From positions 45,336,501-45,400,500 of the forward strand of contig NC_080557.1 of the NCBI RefSeq assembly GCF_030253575.1: 64,000 nt of DNA, written 5' to 3'. How positions within the stretch are numbered: the stretch's first letter is position 1; every line of letters starts with the position of its first letter. Shown in pieces: positions 9,601-23,100 of the stretch. The notes under the pieces are model-generated. The model did no database searches. It saw only the letters and a list, made by a program, of their open reading frames with translations, and was not told the DNA's origin. The translations under genes and the position numbers were made by a program. This DNA is from Rhododendron vialii. Lineage: Eukaryota; Streptophyta; Magnoliopsida; Ericales; Ericaceae.

Positions 9601-12600
9601 TTACACTGAAGAACCAATAGAAGCCATCGCTCTCGCCTTGTTATGCCTAGAAGTCGAACCCCATTCCAGGGCTTCTGCCACTGCTCTTTCGCGCTCCGTT
9701 GCACCAACTTCATCGCAATTGTTTTCATTTGTACCCTTCACTCTCTCATCCAACGGTGAAGCAGGATCTGACAAGGGTGAAATGGATCCCGTGTGGGGGC
9801 CCAGCCCAAGGTAACTGAGAGCGGTGACCACATCCCTCATCAAGGGACGCATGGAGGCATCGCCGTGGAGACACATGGCAGCAACGGCAACCGCTTGATT
9901 GAAGCATTTCACTGGGAAGTTTCCTTCAAGAAGTGGATCAGCTAGTTCGGTGTATCTAGTTGGTTCTTTGAAAATCGGTTCTGCCTGCTCATAGGCAAGA
10001 AAAGTGTCAGCACAAGTCAGAGTGCATGAAGAATGAGGAGGGATTACATGAAGTAATTGTTATATGAGTGGTTTATGTAACAAAGTTTCATGAACCAATA
10101 AGCTTCCTCATTGCGTCGTGGATGTGAGAACACTTCGTAAACCTTAAGAAAATCTACTTTTTGGGTTGGTATGTTCATTTTCTAAAAGTGCTTCTCTCAA
10201 ATCATGTTTATCGACGCGAGATCAACATGATTTTTTTGAAGGGTTGATATTCTCGACGAAGCCTAAAATTGAAACTGTGCCAATTTTTTTAAGTGGGCAC
10301 TAGAAAGGCCCACATTTGCCCCCACTAGGGCCGTCCAATCCCTTTTCAGAGACTCGAGAGGATCCTGCCTCTAGTTATAACACAGCAATAAGCATTAATA
10401 ATGTCACATAGTTAGCTGTGGGATTATTGTTTCAGTGATTCATCCTGATATGGGCCAACGGGCTACAAATATGAGTTCACTTAGGTGAGGAGAATAATGG
10501 AAAGAGCTTACTGATGAAACTAAATTTTGCTCCCTAGTCTGCCTTGTGGTGTCAATGGCCCGCCGTCCAGTGATTAGCTCCAAAAGAACAACTCCAAAGC
10601 TGTAAACGTCCGACTTTACAGTCAATTGCCCTGTTCTCTGATACTCCGGGGCACAATAACCGTATGTTCCCATCACCCTTGAAGAAACATGCGTTTTATC
10701 TCCAGTGGGACCAAGCTTTGCGAGCCCGAAATCAGAGAGCTTGGAAATGAACTCCTTGTCAAGCAAGATGTTAGACGATTTCAAATCACGATATATGACG
10801 GGCGGATTGGCCTTATCGTGTAAATATTCCAGACCCTTTGCAGCACCTAGAGCGATTTTCATCCTTGTGAACCAATCTAAAGGTGCTTGACCAAGTGGGA
10901 GATCTGAAAATTAAAATGTTGCATGACAAATTCAGTCAGTGGGGAGGTGTTATGCATAAAATGGTGTTGTAAAACTAAATCTAAGTAGGAAACTTCGATT
11001 TTCCAGGTATGGGCACCTCGTAGAAATTGGACGAGTATATTTTGTTCGGATAATTTCAAACTTACATTTGGTCGGTTGCACCGTTATATTTCTACACATT
11101 CAACTGGATTTCATTTTGGTGCATATATATCACATCCATGTTATAACATGGGATATTGACTGGATGCAGCTTAGTTTGGTGACCTTATTGAGTGGTGCGC
11201 TTTAGAGCTACTTAGGCCTCAAAAAGATTTTTCTTCTGAAAAAAAATTGACCATCAAATCATACATTTTCCTGATTCGATAGAAATTATTGCTCCTTTAA
11301 TTTGATGCTAGAAGATAACAGGGTCATTTTTCCTTGTATATTCTCCAGCTGTTTTGCTTTCTCTTGTATAGGGTTATGTCTTTGTGATTTGTAACACTTG
11401 AGAATCTCCCCTTGTTTGTGCTTTCTAATGAATGGTTTAATTACCAAAAACAAAAAACAGGGTCAATGGTCTACAAAATTTGGTAAATTGGATCAGTTAT
11501 CGTTGGCATTAACCACATTATTTTATAGGATAGTTGCTGACTTGCTGTTCAAAAAAACATTTTATAGGATAGACCAGCATGTATAATTTCTGTCAACTTT
11601 AAAACTACAGTTTCATCTCAAAATGATGCCAAGACGCCAATAAGTAGGGAGTAACATAGAAGGGAATGATGTAAAGGAAGAAAGTACCAAGGAGATGGTT
11701 TTCCAAAGATCCCAAGGGCATGTACTCATATACCAGAAGCCTCTGATCTCCATCGGCGCAGTATCCTATGAGATTGACCAGATTTTGATGGTGCAAGAGG
11801 CTCAGCATCAAAACCTCCACAAGAAACTCTCGGTTCCCTTGCAATCCGTTTCGGTCAAGTTGCTTCACAGCTACAATCTGAACTAAACGGTAATTTAATT
11901 CCAAATAAAATGAATAAGAAAAGAAAGAGAAGATTGATATGTATACCTGGCCAGTTTTTTCCAGTTGGCCCTTATAAACTCGCCCAAATCCACCTTCACC
12001 CACCAGACACTCCTGCCGGAAATTCTTTGTTGCTGCAGCCAGCTCACGGAAGGTGAATGTTTGCGCTGCAATGTTGTTGGCAGCTTCTTTTGTCCCATCC
12101 TTTTCATTTGTAGCTTCAGCAGAGACCCTTCTAGGATTCTCTGCACAAGAGAGCTTGTTTCCATCGGTAACCACCCCCATCACAAAACATTTGTCCAACA
12201 CTTACCACAAATTAGATATGACAAATAGAACCTATAATTATCACTAGGTGATTGTTTCTAGAAGCCCAAAGTGGGATTTCGTAGTACATAGGATAAGTTC
12301 AAGAAATTGAGGAGTACTTCTATGGACGGATGAAACCAACAAGACGAGTGTACATCAGTGGACATACCATCTACAAGCTATGATCATCTTAGACAAATAA
12401 GGAGTAGAACAAGACTACTCTATTTCTGAAATATTAGCAGAATTGAATATCATCCCCATAAACTTTCCTGAAATAAATCTTACCCAAATTGAGAAACAAC
12501 TAAAACGGTTTACTTGTTTCCGCGAGAAAATATTTCCGTTCAATCAGGTGATGATACAAATAATCCAAAAAATACCCTCATAGGATTATCTGTCTGAAAT

Positions 12601-12920
12601 GATTGATTCAAGAAGAATGCCAAATTAATCATAACTAATGAATCCCATAAACCCACCCGGAACCCTTTTTAGCTGATAGAAACACCTGCAATACCCCCGT
12701 GGGTATCGATACATATTCGTATTTTAGGTAACAAGGATGAATGTTACAAGAATTAAGAATTTGCCTCTTTGTTTGCAAAGCTAATGTGCTTACCTGGCCG
12801 TTGTTGAGTTCGGGCTTCTCTATAATGAGGAGCAGAAGCAGGCACAGGTCCCCCTCTCCTACTATTTGTCCTCTCAGTTGATTTCTTTTCGTGGGATGAA
12901 AAACACAAAAAACAACTCAT
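9601..12920 (-). CDS. Receptor-like cytoplasmic kinase VII (PBL family), 428 aa
   Basis: Five coding exons on the minus strand (12920-12794, 12140-11947, 11877-11688, 10903-10512, 9984-9601) join in frame to 429 codons including the stop. The N-terminus MSCFLCFSS carries two Cys near the start, as in PBL kinases that are palmitoylated at the plasma membrane. The kinase domain follows the [13 protein letters not shown] block: Gly-rich loop [11 protein letters not shown] (about 90-100), VAVK lysine at 112, HRD-equivalent YRDLKSSN with catalytic Asp 210, SDFG Asp 228, and the activation segment to [11 protein letters not shown]. It is an RD-type Ser/Thr kinase. Such kinases relay signals from surface receptor kinases; the exact partner cannot be read here. 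The C-terminal tail (about 80 residues after SYLGLGP) is Ser- and Glu-rich. The intron between 10903 and 11688 carries a truncated LINE. From memory, the syntenic Arabidopsis gene is At3g07070. Confidence 0.92.
11327..11455 (+). mobile_element. 5'-truncated LINE 3' end in a kinase intron
   Basis: About 129 bases ending in an A-rich tail are flanked by identical AACAGGGTCA copies (11317-11326 and 11456-11465). The T/G-rich text with CTTGTATAGGG and AATGAATGG before the tail resembles the 3' end of plant L1-type LINEs. It lies antisense to the kinase gene. Confidence 0.6.
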
Positions 12921-13648
12921 AATATCAGAATCCAAATGGTAGAAGTATTTGCCACAAATTAAACAGGGCAATCTAAATCCAATCAAATGGAGCTCCACAA
13001 GACGACTTTCGGTATCAAGGAAATGATTCAAACATGTATAGATAATGTTTCCTCTTAAAAAGCCAGAGAAAACAGAATGTGGGTTCTGAAATTCAAAGAG
13101 AGGTCCCACAGGTATCCAAGAATGAAACGCCAAACCCTTTGAATATTCAGAACCCAGGTATCAAAATCGGTATGGCATTGTAAGAATCCTAGAAATGGTT
13201 GTTCAAATTTACCAGATTAGGCAGACCCAGAGAATTAAAAAAAAACTGATGGACAAAAATGTTTTAACATTGTGATCCAAGGGAAAACATGTTTAGCAGG
13301 GGCAACTTTCCTTTGACTTCTCCGCAGAAAGTGGAAAGACAGGTGAAAGGAAAATTTGAAGGGATGTGGGAGAAGTCCTAGAGAGAGAAACGTAGTAGCC
13401 AATTTAGGCAGGGGACCAGGGGTTAAGAAACGGTTTGTCATCTTGTAATACCGTTGTGGACAATTGCTGACTTATTTTAGTTGGCTTATATCTCAGAGCC
13501 ACCAAATGTTCAATTGCATAAAGACCAAATTTTTATTGTTTGACCAAAATGTTGTCACTTGTCATGACCTCTCCTTTTTATTACCTTGAATTAGAATCAA
13601 ATCAAGAAGTGCCATGTCATCATCTTCTTCTCACCAAGAAAAACCCAA
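12921..13648 (-). promoter_or_regulatory. Leader and promoter region of the PBL kinase gene
   Basis: Upstream of the kinase ATG at 12920 lies about 250-500 bases of probable transcribed leader. The boundary to the PPR gene is at 13649. No TATA box could be assigned with confidence and no other gene is seen. Confidence 0.35.
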
Positions 13649-15718
13649 TTACTGAAGGGTTGTGCAGATGCGGCTAAGGCCCGGCTCTCCTCCATCAATA
13701 TTACCTTCTTTCCTCCAATTCTCTCTTACTCGATACGCTTCGTTCCACATTCCTGCTGCAGCATATACATTAGAAAGTGCAACATAAGTCATAGAGACCT
13801 GTTTCTTGGACTCCAACATCTTGTTAGCCACTCTCCTCCCCATTTCAACATTCCCATGCAATTGACATGCCCCAAGCATTGCAGCCCAAATGGTACCACT
13901 AACACACCCATCGCTCGTTTCTCCCTCCTCAATTTCGTCCACCAAAGCCCATGCTTCGTCTAATCTTCCAGCACGTCCCAACATATCAATCAAACATGTA
14001 AAGTGATCTTCCCTCGGAATGATCCTATACTTCTCCCTCATCAGTCTGAAGTACTGCAACCCCTTGTCCACTAAACCACAATGGCTGCAAACAGTTAAGA
14101 CGGATACAAATGTCACCTCATTTGGTTCAATTCCCATTTCCATCATCTGCTGGAAAATTTCAAGAGCTCGAAACCCAAACCCATGAAATGCGTAACCCGT
14201 TATGATAGATGTCCATGCAACTACATTTCTCTCTTTCATCAAATCAAAACAAGTTTGTGAGTAGGACAAATGACCTGATTTAGAATACATATCCACCAAA
14301 GCCGTTCCAATGACCACATTTTCTATATCAGCTTTTGTTAGTGTCCTTGCAAGCTTTGCGTGGATTTGTTTCCCCTTTTCCAAGTTTGGCAAGTGGCTAC
14401 ATGCTTCAAGACCTGCCACACAAGTGAAGCAGTTTCCTTCTACTCTGGATCCATCCCCATGGGAATACATTTTAGCAAGTAAACTTAAACCTTCTCGTGG
14501 CATACCATTCTGCACATACCCTGATATCATGCTCGTCCATGAAATGACATTTTTCTCTGGCATTTCTTCCCACAATTCCCTGGCATTTTCAACTAAACCA
14601 TTATACATATACCCTGATATCATTGAATTCCAAAGGGCAACTTGGGCAGTTGGCCAAGCATCAAAAACTTTTTGAGCTTCAGCAACACTGTTGCACTTGC
14701 AATACATATTGATTAAAGCACTTCCAATAATTGCACCATCTTCTTCTGATGAATTCTCCATCGCAATAAGAAGGCCATGGACTTGTCTTCCAACATTGAG
14801 CAAGGAGAGCTCTGCGCATGCACTCAAAAGAGGCACATACATAGTGCCATCTACTTCAAAAATTCCAGGCATATTATTCTCAGAAGCTACATAATCAATC
14901 ACATCACGATATCTCTGATTAAAGACATACCCTCTTATCCTTACAAGTTTCGAAACAACATTCCCTTCCACTCCATCCAAAACTCTTTCAGCACAACAAA
15001 CTTTCCCACACTGAAAGTACATGCTACTGATCGGATTCGCGCATACCGCCTCAAACCCACTAACAATCACATACCCATGAATCTGCATCCCCAAAACCAA
15101 ATCTTTAGCCCGCCCACAACCCGCCAAAACAGTGGCCACAGTAAACTCATCAGGCCCACAAAACTCAACACACTTCATACAATAAAACAACTCCAGCCCA
15201 CGAATTTCCATACCATTACGAACATACCCAGAAACCATTGCATTCCAAGTAACCAAATTTCTTTCCGGCAAATCATCAAACACCTTACAAGCAAAACCAG
15301 GCATATCACATTTCGAGTACATATCTAACAATGCCGTCCCAAGGACGACATTCGAGGGTAAAAAACCGGATTTTATGGCGTGGGCATGGACAGTCCGACC
15401 CAAAGGGAGGTGGTGTGGGGAGGAAGCAATGGCACGCGCGATGGTGGCAAGGACGAAGTGGTTGGGTTTTAGGGTCGAGCCGGGTTGGCGGGTCATGAGG
15501 GAGAAGAGTTGGAGGGCTTTAAGTGGGTGGTTGGAGCGAGTGTAGGCGGAGATGAGGGAGGTCCAAAGGGTTGTGTCTTTTTGAGACACTTGGTCGAACA
15601 GTTTGTGGGCGTAATTGAGGTTGCACGATGATGACTGTGTGCAGTCGTTGATGAGGCGAGTGACGACTGCTGGGTTTGTGTCGAGGCCAAGTTTGATGAG
15701 CCAGGCATGTCTGTTCAT
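13649..15718 (-). CDS. PLS-class pentatricopeptide repeat protein with E domain, 689 aa
   Basis: A single intronless frame of 689 codons, as is usual for plant PPR genes. Repeats of 31-36 residues run through the whole protein, with signatures such as LFDQVSQKDTTLWTSLISAY, GTALLDMYSKC, KVFDDLPERNLVTWNAMVSGY and NEVTFVSVLTVCSHCGLVDKG. The last about 100 residues (from IWAAMLGACQLHGNVEMG to EPGLSRI) form an E-type extension. There is no DYW deaminase domain. PLS-E proteins bind organellar transcripts and recruit a DYW partner for C-to-U editing; this role is inferred from the family. The start codon is followed by MNRHAWLIKLGLDT and a strong organelle signal is not obvious, so the true start could differ. 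A 33-bp CT tract lies 6 bases upstream of the ATG. It stands between two genes that are adjacent in Arabidopsis, so it probably arrived later. Confidence 0.93.
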   Translation of the reverse strand: MNRHAWLIKLGLDTNPAVVTRLINDCTQSSSCNLNYAHKLFDQVSQKDTTLWTSLISAYTRSNHPLKALQLFSLMTRQPGSTLKPNHFVLATIARAIASSPHHLPLGRTVHAHAIKSGFLPSNVVLGTALLDMYSKCDMPGFACKVFDDLPERNLVTWNAMVSGYVRNGMEIRGLELFYCMKCVEFCGPDEFTVATVLAGCGRAKDLVLGMQIHGYVIVSGFEAVCANPISSMYFQCGKVCCAERVLDGVEGNVVSKLVRIRGYVFNQRYRDVIDYVASENNMPGIFEVDGTMYVPLLSACAELSLLNVGRQVHGLLIAMENSSEEDGAIIGSALINMYCKCNSVAEAQKVFDAWPTAQVALWNSMISGYMYNGLVENARELWEEMPEKNVISWTSMISGYVQNGMPREGLSLLAKMYSHGDGSRVEGNCFTCVAGLEACSHLPNLEKGKQIHAKLARTLTKADIENVVIGTALVDMYSKSGHLSYSQTCFDLMKERNVVAWTSIITGYAFHGFGFRALEIFQQMMEMGIEPNEVTFVSVLTVCSHCGLVDKGLQYFRLMREKYRIIPREDHFTCLIDMLGRAGRLDEAWALVDEIEEGETSDGCVSGTIWAAMLGACQLHGNVEMGRRVANKMLESKKQVSMTYVALSNVYAAAGMWNEAYRVRENWRKEGNIDGGEPGLSRICTTLQ

Positions 15719-15722
15719 TCAT

Positions 15723-15723
<1 letters not shown>

Positions 15724-15756
<33 letters not shown>
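15724..15756 (+). repeat. CT (GA on the coding strand) microsatellite next to the PPR start codon
   Basis: About 16 CT units immediately upstream of the minus-strand PPR ATG at 15718. On the transcript this is a GA-rich leader. Confidence 0.9.
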
Positions 15757-15760
<4 letters not shown>

Positions 15761-15869
15761 GTCTGCAACTGAAACAGGGAAACGATATGACTTTCTGTGT
15801 GAGCAGTTTGACATTGAAACAGGGGACAGAGTCGAAGGATTGAATTGGGCCTTAGATAGGAGTCTATGA

Positions 15870-17135
15870 TGATTCATAGAAGGCCACGGTTAGAGTTTTC
15901 ACTAAACTAAATGAATGAATTATAAATGAAGGGGTATTTAGAGAGTGGAGGGTTTGATTTGGTCCATTTTGGATATAAAAGTCATTACGCAACGTAACCG
16001 AGTCTATACAGATTTGGAAAAAAATATTTAGGATTGGGATAAAACCAAACCTAAATAGAATATCGACCTCTAATTTTCTATTTAATGAACTAAAGCCATT
16101 TTAATGAATTTCTAGATAAATTATTCTCCTGACATATATCAACTAAACATCATCTAAAATACTTACGGAGTACAATTTAAGAGAAACAATTTGACTAGCA
16201 TTACTATTAGCATGAAGACTAAAAAAAATTGACAAAAAATATAGTGGAAACTCACCCTGGATTCATTTTCGTAATGAGTTTTACCATTACCACAAACAAA
16301 TATACACACTTAACATAATTTCGTGCCAGTACCAAGAAAAAAAAAATTTAAATTATGTAAGCATGCATTTTTGCGTGTAAATTGTGCGTGCTTGTGTAAT
16401 CTTTTGTTTCGTAACTGCAATTAAGTGTTCAGAACTTTAGCCATTATAACTGGGCATCCCGTTAAATAACTTAAATTGACCATAGTCCCATTCCACTAGG
16501 GGAAATAAAAAATACAGTATTTTTTGAATTACAAATAATATATTATGAGAGAATGACCTGTTTTGCAAAGCGAAAAATAAGTACTTAAAAAATAAGAACC
16601 TCAATGAAATAGAGCCTAATTTAAAAAATCAATTTCTCAATGCCGAGACAAAACGTCATATACATCGACCCAACAAAAAAACTGAGAGTACGCAGATGAA
16701 ATAAATTCCAGATCAAATTCTTCCCTTAGTATTTAGTAACTACTACCACTGTGCCAACTCCTAGAGTTAAATTTGTATACAAATTGAATTCCCCCCTCAT
16801 CCATACAAGTTAGTTACATCCTCCAATGACGGGGGCATGCGCGCAATAGATACAGGTTTTTCTTTTTCTTTGTGGATGCATAAATTCAACCCATCCCCGC
16901 AGTTGATAACAGAGCAAAACCGTTCCCTTGTTACGGCAACAGCACTGTAAATGAATATTCCGCGAAAAGCGAAGTTGAAGGGAGGGAAAATGAGAATTGC
17001 CTAACTATACCTGTACTGCCAAACATAAACATCAACTCTGGTCTCAGAAAAGAACAGCTTTCTTACAGAACTGTAATCATTAATGCTGAACAATGTCATC
17101 TTGCGCATGGCTGAGCCGTCACCGGGCATTGTGAT
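15870..17135. other. Intergenic region between the PPR gene and the NHL gene
   Basis: AT-rich DNA without a supported coding region. The part nearest 17135 is the likely 3' UTR of the minus-strand NHL gene. Around 16565-16620 there is a short AAGTACTTAAAAAATAAG...GAGCC fragment reminiscent of the PIF-type MITE at 5513 and 27671. Confidence 0.5.
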
Positions 17136-20100
17136 TTAGTTAAGAGATACACTGACATCAATGGAGGAATCTGTTAAAATGAAGTCTTTTGTATCGTTTA
17201 TCTTTGGGTGGTCAAGACATTCAATCTTTAGCTTCACACGTAGAGGTTTCATGAATACTAGTTCTTCCATACTTCTGTCTGATTTCATCAAAAATTGAAC
17301 GCACTGGTCCTTTCCCCACCTTTCAGCTCTCCTATGGTTCAGAATATCAGCAATCCTAGCAGCTTTTCTCTCCTTACCATGGACCTCACTGGAATCTGGA
17401 TGTTGTTTCATTTTGAGATAAAGTGCCGCATAAATGATAACCTGCACAAGTCAGAAATGGCAAAGTAATACAAAATACCAAAATCAGAGCTTTCCATGCT
17501 GGCTAAAGCTTCATAAACATACTCCCACGATCCCTTTTAAGGGTTTGTATTGTTTTCTGTTTCCGAAGTAGAAACATGAAACTGGTTACTGAAAAGTAAG
17601 AATGTGTTTTTGGGGGAATTTGTCAGCAAAAACCAATTTTTTAGAGGATGTTTTCGAATTCTTGAAACCTTTTTCCGCTCAAACATGGCATTATGCAAGA
17701 CTTTTTGACAAACGGCAGCCCGACAGGGTCTTAGATTACGAGTGGACAGCAAATAGAAATGCACTTCAACAGTACCTCACTTCTTCCAGGACTTGTATTA
17801 ATTGCACAATCGACGCAAACTCCATGTTCCTGTAAGTTAACATCAGAAGTGCTTTCCTCTTCAGCACTCAGTTCTGATTCTGGTTCTGAAAAGGCTAGGT
17901 TATCCAACTCATCATACCACTGCTGCGACACACCAACCTGTACACATGCACAGAATGAACTCATTGAGGTACTGCTTACGAATACTAGAACAATTCGACA
18001 AAATTTCAGCCATCTTCTGCGAAGGAAAAAAGAGTATTAAAGTGACATTGATAAAAGCTCTAGTGGGTAAACACCTTCTCTAAGGATGCCGCTTTCCTCT
18101 CTGCTCCTGAGACTTCAATAGCTGCCCCTCTTACCTGGCGCCATACACAACCTTCTTGTAATGGTTCAACAAGCTCAGTATCTTCAGGAATATCAATATT
18201 CAACTGTAAGTCAATTCGTCCTGTTTCATGCAATGAAATCACCAAAAAAGCTGATTAGTCCGTGAAAATTCACATCCAACACTTATCACACACTTTCGTA
18301 TTGTAGACATAACCGATGACATGATCATATCCTACTTGAGCAGTGCAAAAACCGTATCATAAGTCCAAAGAATAAACAGGAACAAGTTTCCCTCACCCTA
18401 AACCTATGCATGAGCATTTATATCTTTCACAGTTCATTGCAAAAACTCCATTGCTTGGTGTAATGATGAAAGATCCGGATGCTGAGATTCAATTATAAGG
18501 ATGCCGCTTTTCGCAGTTAATAATACAACACCAAGGGATGGTTATGTACGCAGTCCCCTGCTCCCAAAAACCCAACAATCAGGGACATAGACTGGGAGTG
18601 GACTCGCAAAAACTAAAATACCAAAATCTGTATAAGTTTCCATTCATTCTTTCGCAGTTTGCGCCATCCGTCATCATCAGTACTGTTGCTAATAGAAATT
18701 TCATCGTTTGTCACTTCCAGGCAAACAAGACCCAAAGGAAGGCAACAAAAATTGTTACAAAGCAGTTAGGGAACAACCCATGGTCAATCGATTCTCGCGA
18801 TAACAAGTTACATATTGTGGCATACAAACATAGAAGTACTGAATCCAGTTAACAACCCCACAGTGCATCATACAACAATAAGCCATATCCAACAGAGTAT
18901 ACTGGAGGGGTACACAGCATGAGCAAAATACCTGGCAAAAAACGGAAACACTGAACATGATCAAAGTGACCTTCTGCCAATACTTCACCACTGCAATACC
19001 AATTGACGAATTATGGAGGGAAACACGGAAACTGAGGGATGAGAGGAAATGAAATTATATGTTTTAGCTTTGATAAAGCAAATGACTTACACAGCATAAA
19101 CTCTCTCCAAAGAGGATGACACCCAATAAGGAAGTCCAAGGATACCAAAGTTTGAGAAGTGGAAGCTGGAGATACATCCAGATTCTCTATTAAGTTTTAA
19201 GACCCTCTGACCAACTTCACAAAACAAAAGATAAATCACATGCATGAAATTTAACCACTAAATACCAGTAATAGTAATGCATGGATAGAAGTCTCTGTAC
19301 CTGTATCACAAATAGCTATATGATCCTCAAACGTTGCTAAAGAAGACATAATGCCAGCATACCACTAAATACAAGTAATAGTAATGCATGGATAGAAGTT
19401 TCTGTACCTGTATCACAAATAGCTATATGATCCTCAAATGTTGCTAAAGAAGACATAATGCCAGCGTACATAGCACCCTCATGTGGACTATTAGTACCAA
19501 CTAGTTGCTGCAGCCAATCACCTGGTATCTGCTTCAAAAGTGATGATTTCTCCAGGATCAACTGTCCGCAGATCTCCACAATCTTTGGAAATCCTTCAGT
19601 AATTGAGAAAAATAGAATCATCATTTTAGAAAAAGAAATGTTGTAAAGGGGGAAGGTGGGACAATTTAAGAGCGTTGGGAGGTTTTTATCAGTTCGAAAC
19701 CTTTGACCACTTCTTTGATCACCCCGGAAGCCAAATCTATAATCCATAAGGTTTCAAAGCTGCAAACAAGAAAATCAAAAGATAGCAGCTTCAGAGCTCA
19801 CATCAAATGACTAGAGATAGATGTGGATATGCATGTCAACAGTGGGAGTATAGAAAACATAGAGATACATGTAGTAAGTATACTGTCACTCTCGGATAAA
19901 AAAAGAATACTGTCACTCCACTCGCTCCTGTAAATGCAAAAAAGACCACATTCAGAGCACATTGGTACCAAAACTGGCTGATTGAAGATATCAAGTACAA
20001 GGAAACCTCTGCAATTGGCGTTGCTGGTGCCCCCATGTTGGCACCTCCAATGTACATTGTTTCCTGCTGAGGTTATTGGTCAATGACATTTCTACAAGTT

Positions 20101-23100
20101 CTTACCCGTGGAATTTCAAGCAATGATGGCCAAGGCAAGCATATATGGTACACTTGCCCCAGGCCAAGTCATTAAGCGGGCTCATGCAGAGAAATTCATA
20201 ACCAACTTATGAATCTGTAAAAGAGACAGACCGGGCACGAGTATGGCATGTTAGAGACTGCTCATGACACCGCTTAAATCAGCCAAGGAAACTGACGGGT
20301 TAACATCAATCAACGGATCTCCAATCTACACTTAGTTGCTATATAGTGAGATACTACAACGTTTGCCAGTTCGTCAACAAATCCTAGGATTGTATGCTTA
20401 AGATCACCAGAGAATCTATGGTTTGGGCTAGAGTTGAGAATTGCAGGTTATGCTTCCTAGAAAAAGAGAGATCATCAACATATTACAAGACAGGACCATA
20501 GTTTCGAGTAGACATGTAATCCTCCGCAATATATATCAGAAAAATGCTAGGCAGATGATAGCAGCTACTTTTCCCTTTTTCAATTTCCTCGCCAATTGAA
20601 TACAAAAAGTACCGAATTTAGTATGCTTTTTTTACCTTCGGTTAGCAATAATGAGGTCATTATCGGACGATTTGATCAGATGCCAAGGAAACAAAAATGA
20701 TTCTGAATTCAAATACTCAGACTTTGTGTCAACATTTCTTTTCATCCAAAGATTACTCGTGATCCAGCTCCAGAGACTATTCCCTTCCTTCGTAGCATTG
20801 GATGTTGGATAGAGTGTCTCCAAAACCCTCTTCACCATATCAGCTCTCCTGACAGCATGGTTCTTTAACAGCAGTCACAAACACAATTATGTGTTAGATG
20901 CAAATCAAATATAGACTTATATTACACCTTAACATACCAAACAACAAACCCAGTAATATAATAAGAAACTGATCTCAGGACAGAAGATTTTTTTCCGGTA
21001 ACTATCTCAGGACAGAAACATCGCTTTTCCTCCAATTCAGGAAATACAGTACATAGGAAGGTTACATCAATGCATTAAACCTTCGAATAGCCACTGCAAA
21101 ATGTCATTTGAGTTCGGTTGGCAATAATTTTACCTTAACAATATTCTATTTCACCAGGAGGGAGTGAATGCCCTAGACCATATGGAAGGATATAAAGGGA
21201 GGAAAGGAGAAGGCAACAAAAAAAAGGTAATCGTGTTTCACCAAAAGAAAAAAGGTAATCAAGCATATATGAAACTACAATGTTGAAGATTTTGTTAAAA
21301 AAGAACAAATGGTAGTACTCATAAATTACCTATGCAGCTAATATTGGTAATTTCATTATTTTACTGTTGTGAATGTCCGGCAACCAATAGAAAACAAAAC
21401 TACTAGACTCAACAAAGCCTTGTACCGACTATTTGGCAGTTCCATAAACAAGAGAAGACATATATATAGGTTGTGTATTCGGAATGATTTTGGGTCTAAC
21501 ACTAAGCAGAGAAAGGCAAAAAAATAAAAAAGATTAATAAGTGAACACATTGTAGTGCCTATTCACAGGCTTGACCAAGAGGAAAAAATGTTACCAAGGC
21601 CACGATTGGATGGCAGGAACGCAAACTTTGAATATATATCTGAGCTCATGTCTCTTCCATTTCACCAATTGTTTATGTTACCACATGAGAAGTCAGTCAA
21701 CATCGTAAAAGCACGACAAGATTGAACTGAACATATTTGGAATCTCATTCCCAAATCCATCCACGAGAATCCTATCAATTGAAAACCAAAAAGGGAAGTA
21801 GGGCCCGCAGTAACTTGAATCCTATCATTTTCTGGGTTCATTTCATATTGTGCTCCAAACCCATGAATGGCATCAACATGAAAATCTTTGTTATACCTAA
21901 TGGTACTCTTGAAAAATGAGACACCCTGCAGGTTGCCATCCATTCGTCCCACCCAGACATGGTATAAGGGTTGCAAAACAACACATAGTTAGGAACTGAT
22001 GAGCTGTACTCTAACAGAAATACTAGGTCCGTACCTCCGAGTCCACAAAATATAGGCAACCCTCAGCCGCATTATAGAAAGAAGCAGCAGGGCACATTAA
22101 TTTGGCAGATTCAAATTCTCCATCCTCAAAGCCTGGGGAAGAACCAATCTGCACCAGTGTAGGTCTGAATAAATGCATTTGTTTCCCAATCTACTATTTT
22201 GTTTTGAACTGATAAACATAACAACTTGCATTCAACCGTAACCGAAATAATACTTCCATACATACACAGTCTAAAATCTTTCCATTGCCATCGAATACGA
22301 TGATACGGTGGTGATTTGTATCAGAGAGGAACAAGCGGTTGCCCATTTCATCAACAGAGATGCAGCCTGCAATAAAAGATGGCAGATATTTCACTTACCA
22401 AAAGAAAAACAAATGGCAGATCTTTGAAGTTTCTTATATTACTATACCATAATAAAGTTGAGAGGTACAATTAAGAAACTAGAAAGATTACAAGTTACTA
22501 CAAAATGTAAAGAGAAGATAAAAAGCTTGACAAGACAAACTACTCGAATAGTCGAATTAAAAGTTGAAAGAAATGATGCTTTTAAAACCGCATAAGATTT
22601 CCCTTTTCTTTTATTCAAGCTTAATTTTGGAACAAGTTTTACTCATTTACTCCTCCACACAGGAGAACTTGAAGCAGCAGACATACAACAGCACTATACT
22701 ACACAGCAACAAATCAAGCAAGCAAGCATATGCATATTCATGCTTGGCATATTAAAGAATTGGACCAAACTGTTAACTATTTTATCATTTAGAACCACGA
22801 AGGAAATTAAAGTTCACTCAAGAACCAGAGTACGCACCACCCTTACAATCATTGCTCTCTTCTCGGCTAGTCTGCCAAGCCAAAGCCAGAGTTAACTTGA
22901 GGCAATCACACACTAAACAAGGTACAGAAGTCCAGAATCTGGAACCTGTAGATCCTGTTTCTAGGCCTAACAAGAAATATACAAATGATCTACTCTTTGG
23001 CATCTACAAACCTTCATCTATTAATAAGACCCACCACCATGGTTTTTACCCCCGTCCCCTTACATAATGAACACCATATTTGGTGAAACCAAGAGTGACA

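Noticed and set aside
12753-13133. A 126-codon minus-strand frame as a separate gene
   Set aside because: Its second half is exon 1 of the PBL kinase (from the ATG at 12920), and the upstream part is leader read in frame.
14777-15328. A 183-codon plus-strand frame
   Set aside because: It is the antisense shadow of the PPR gene.
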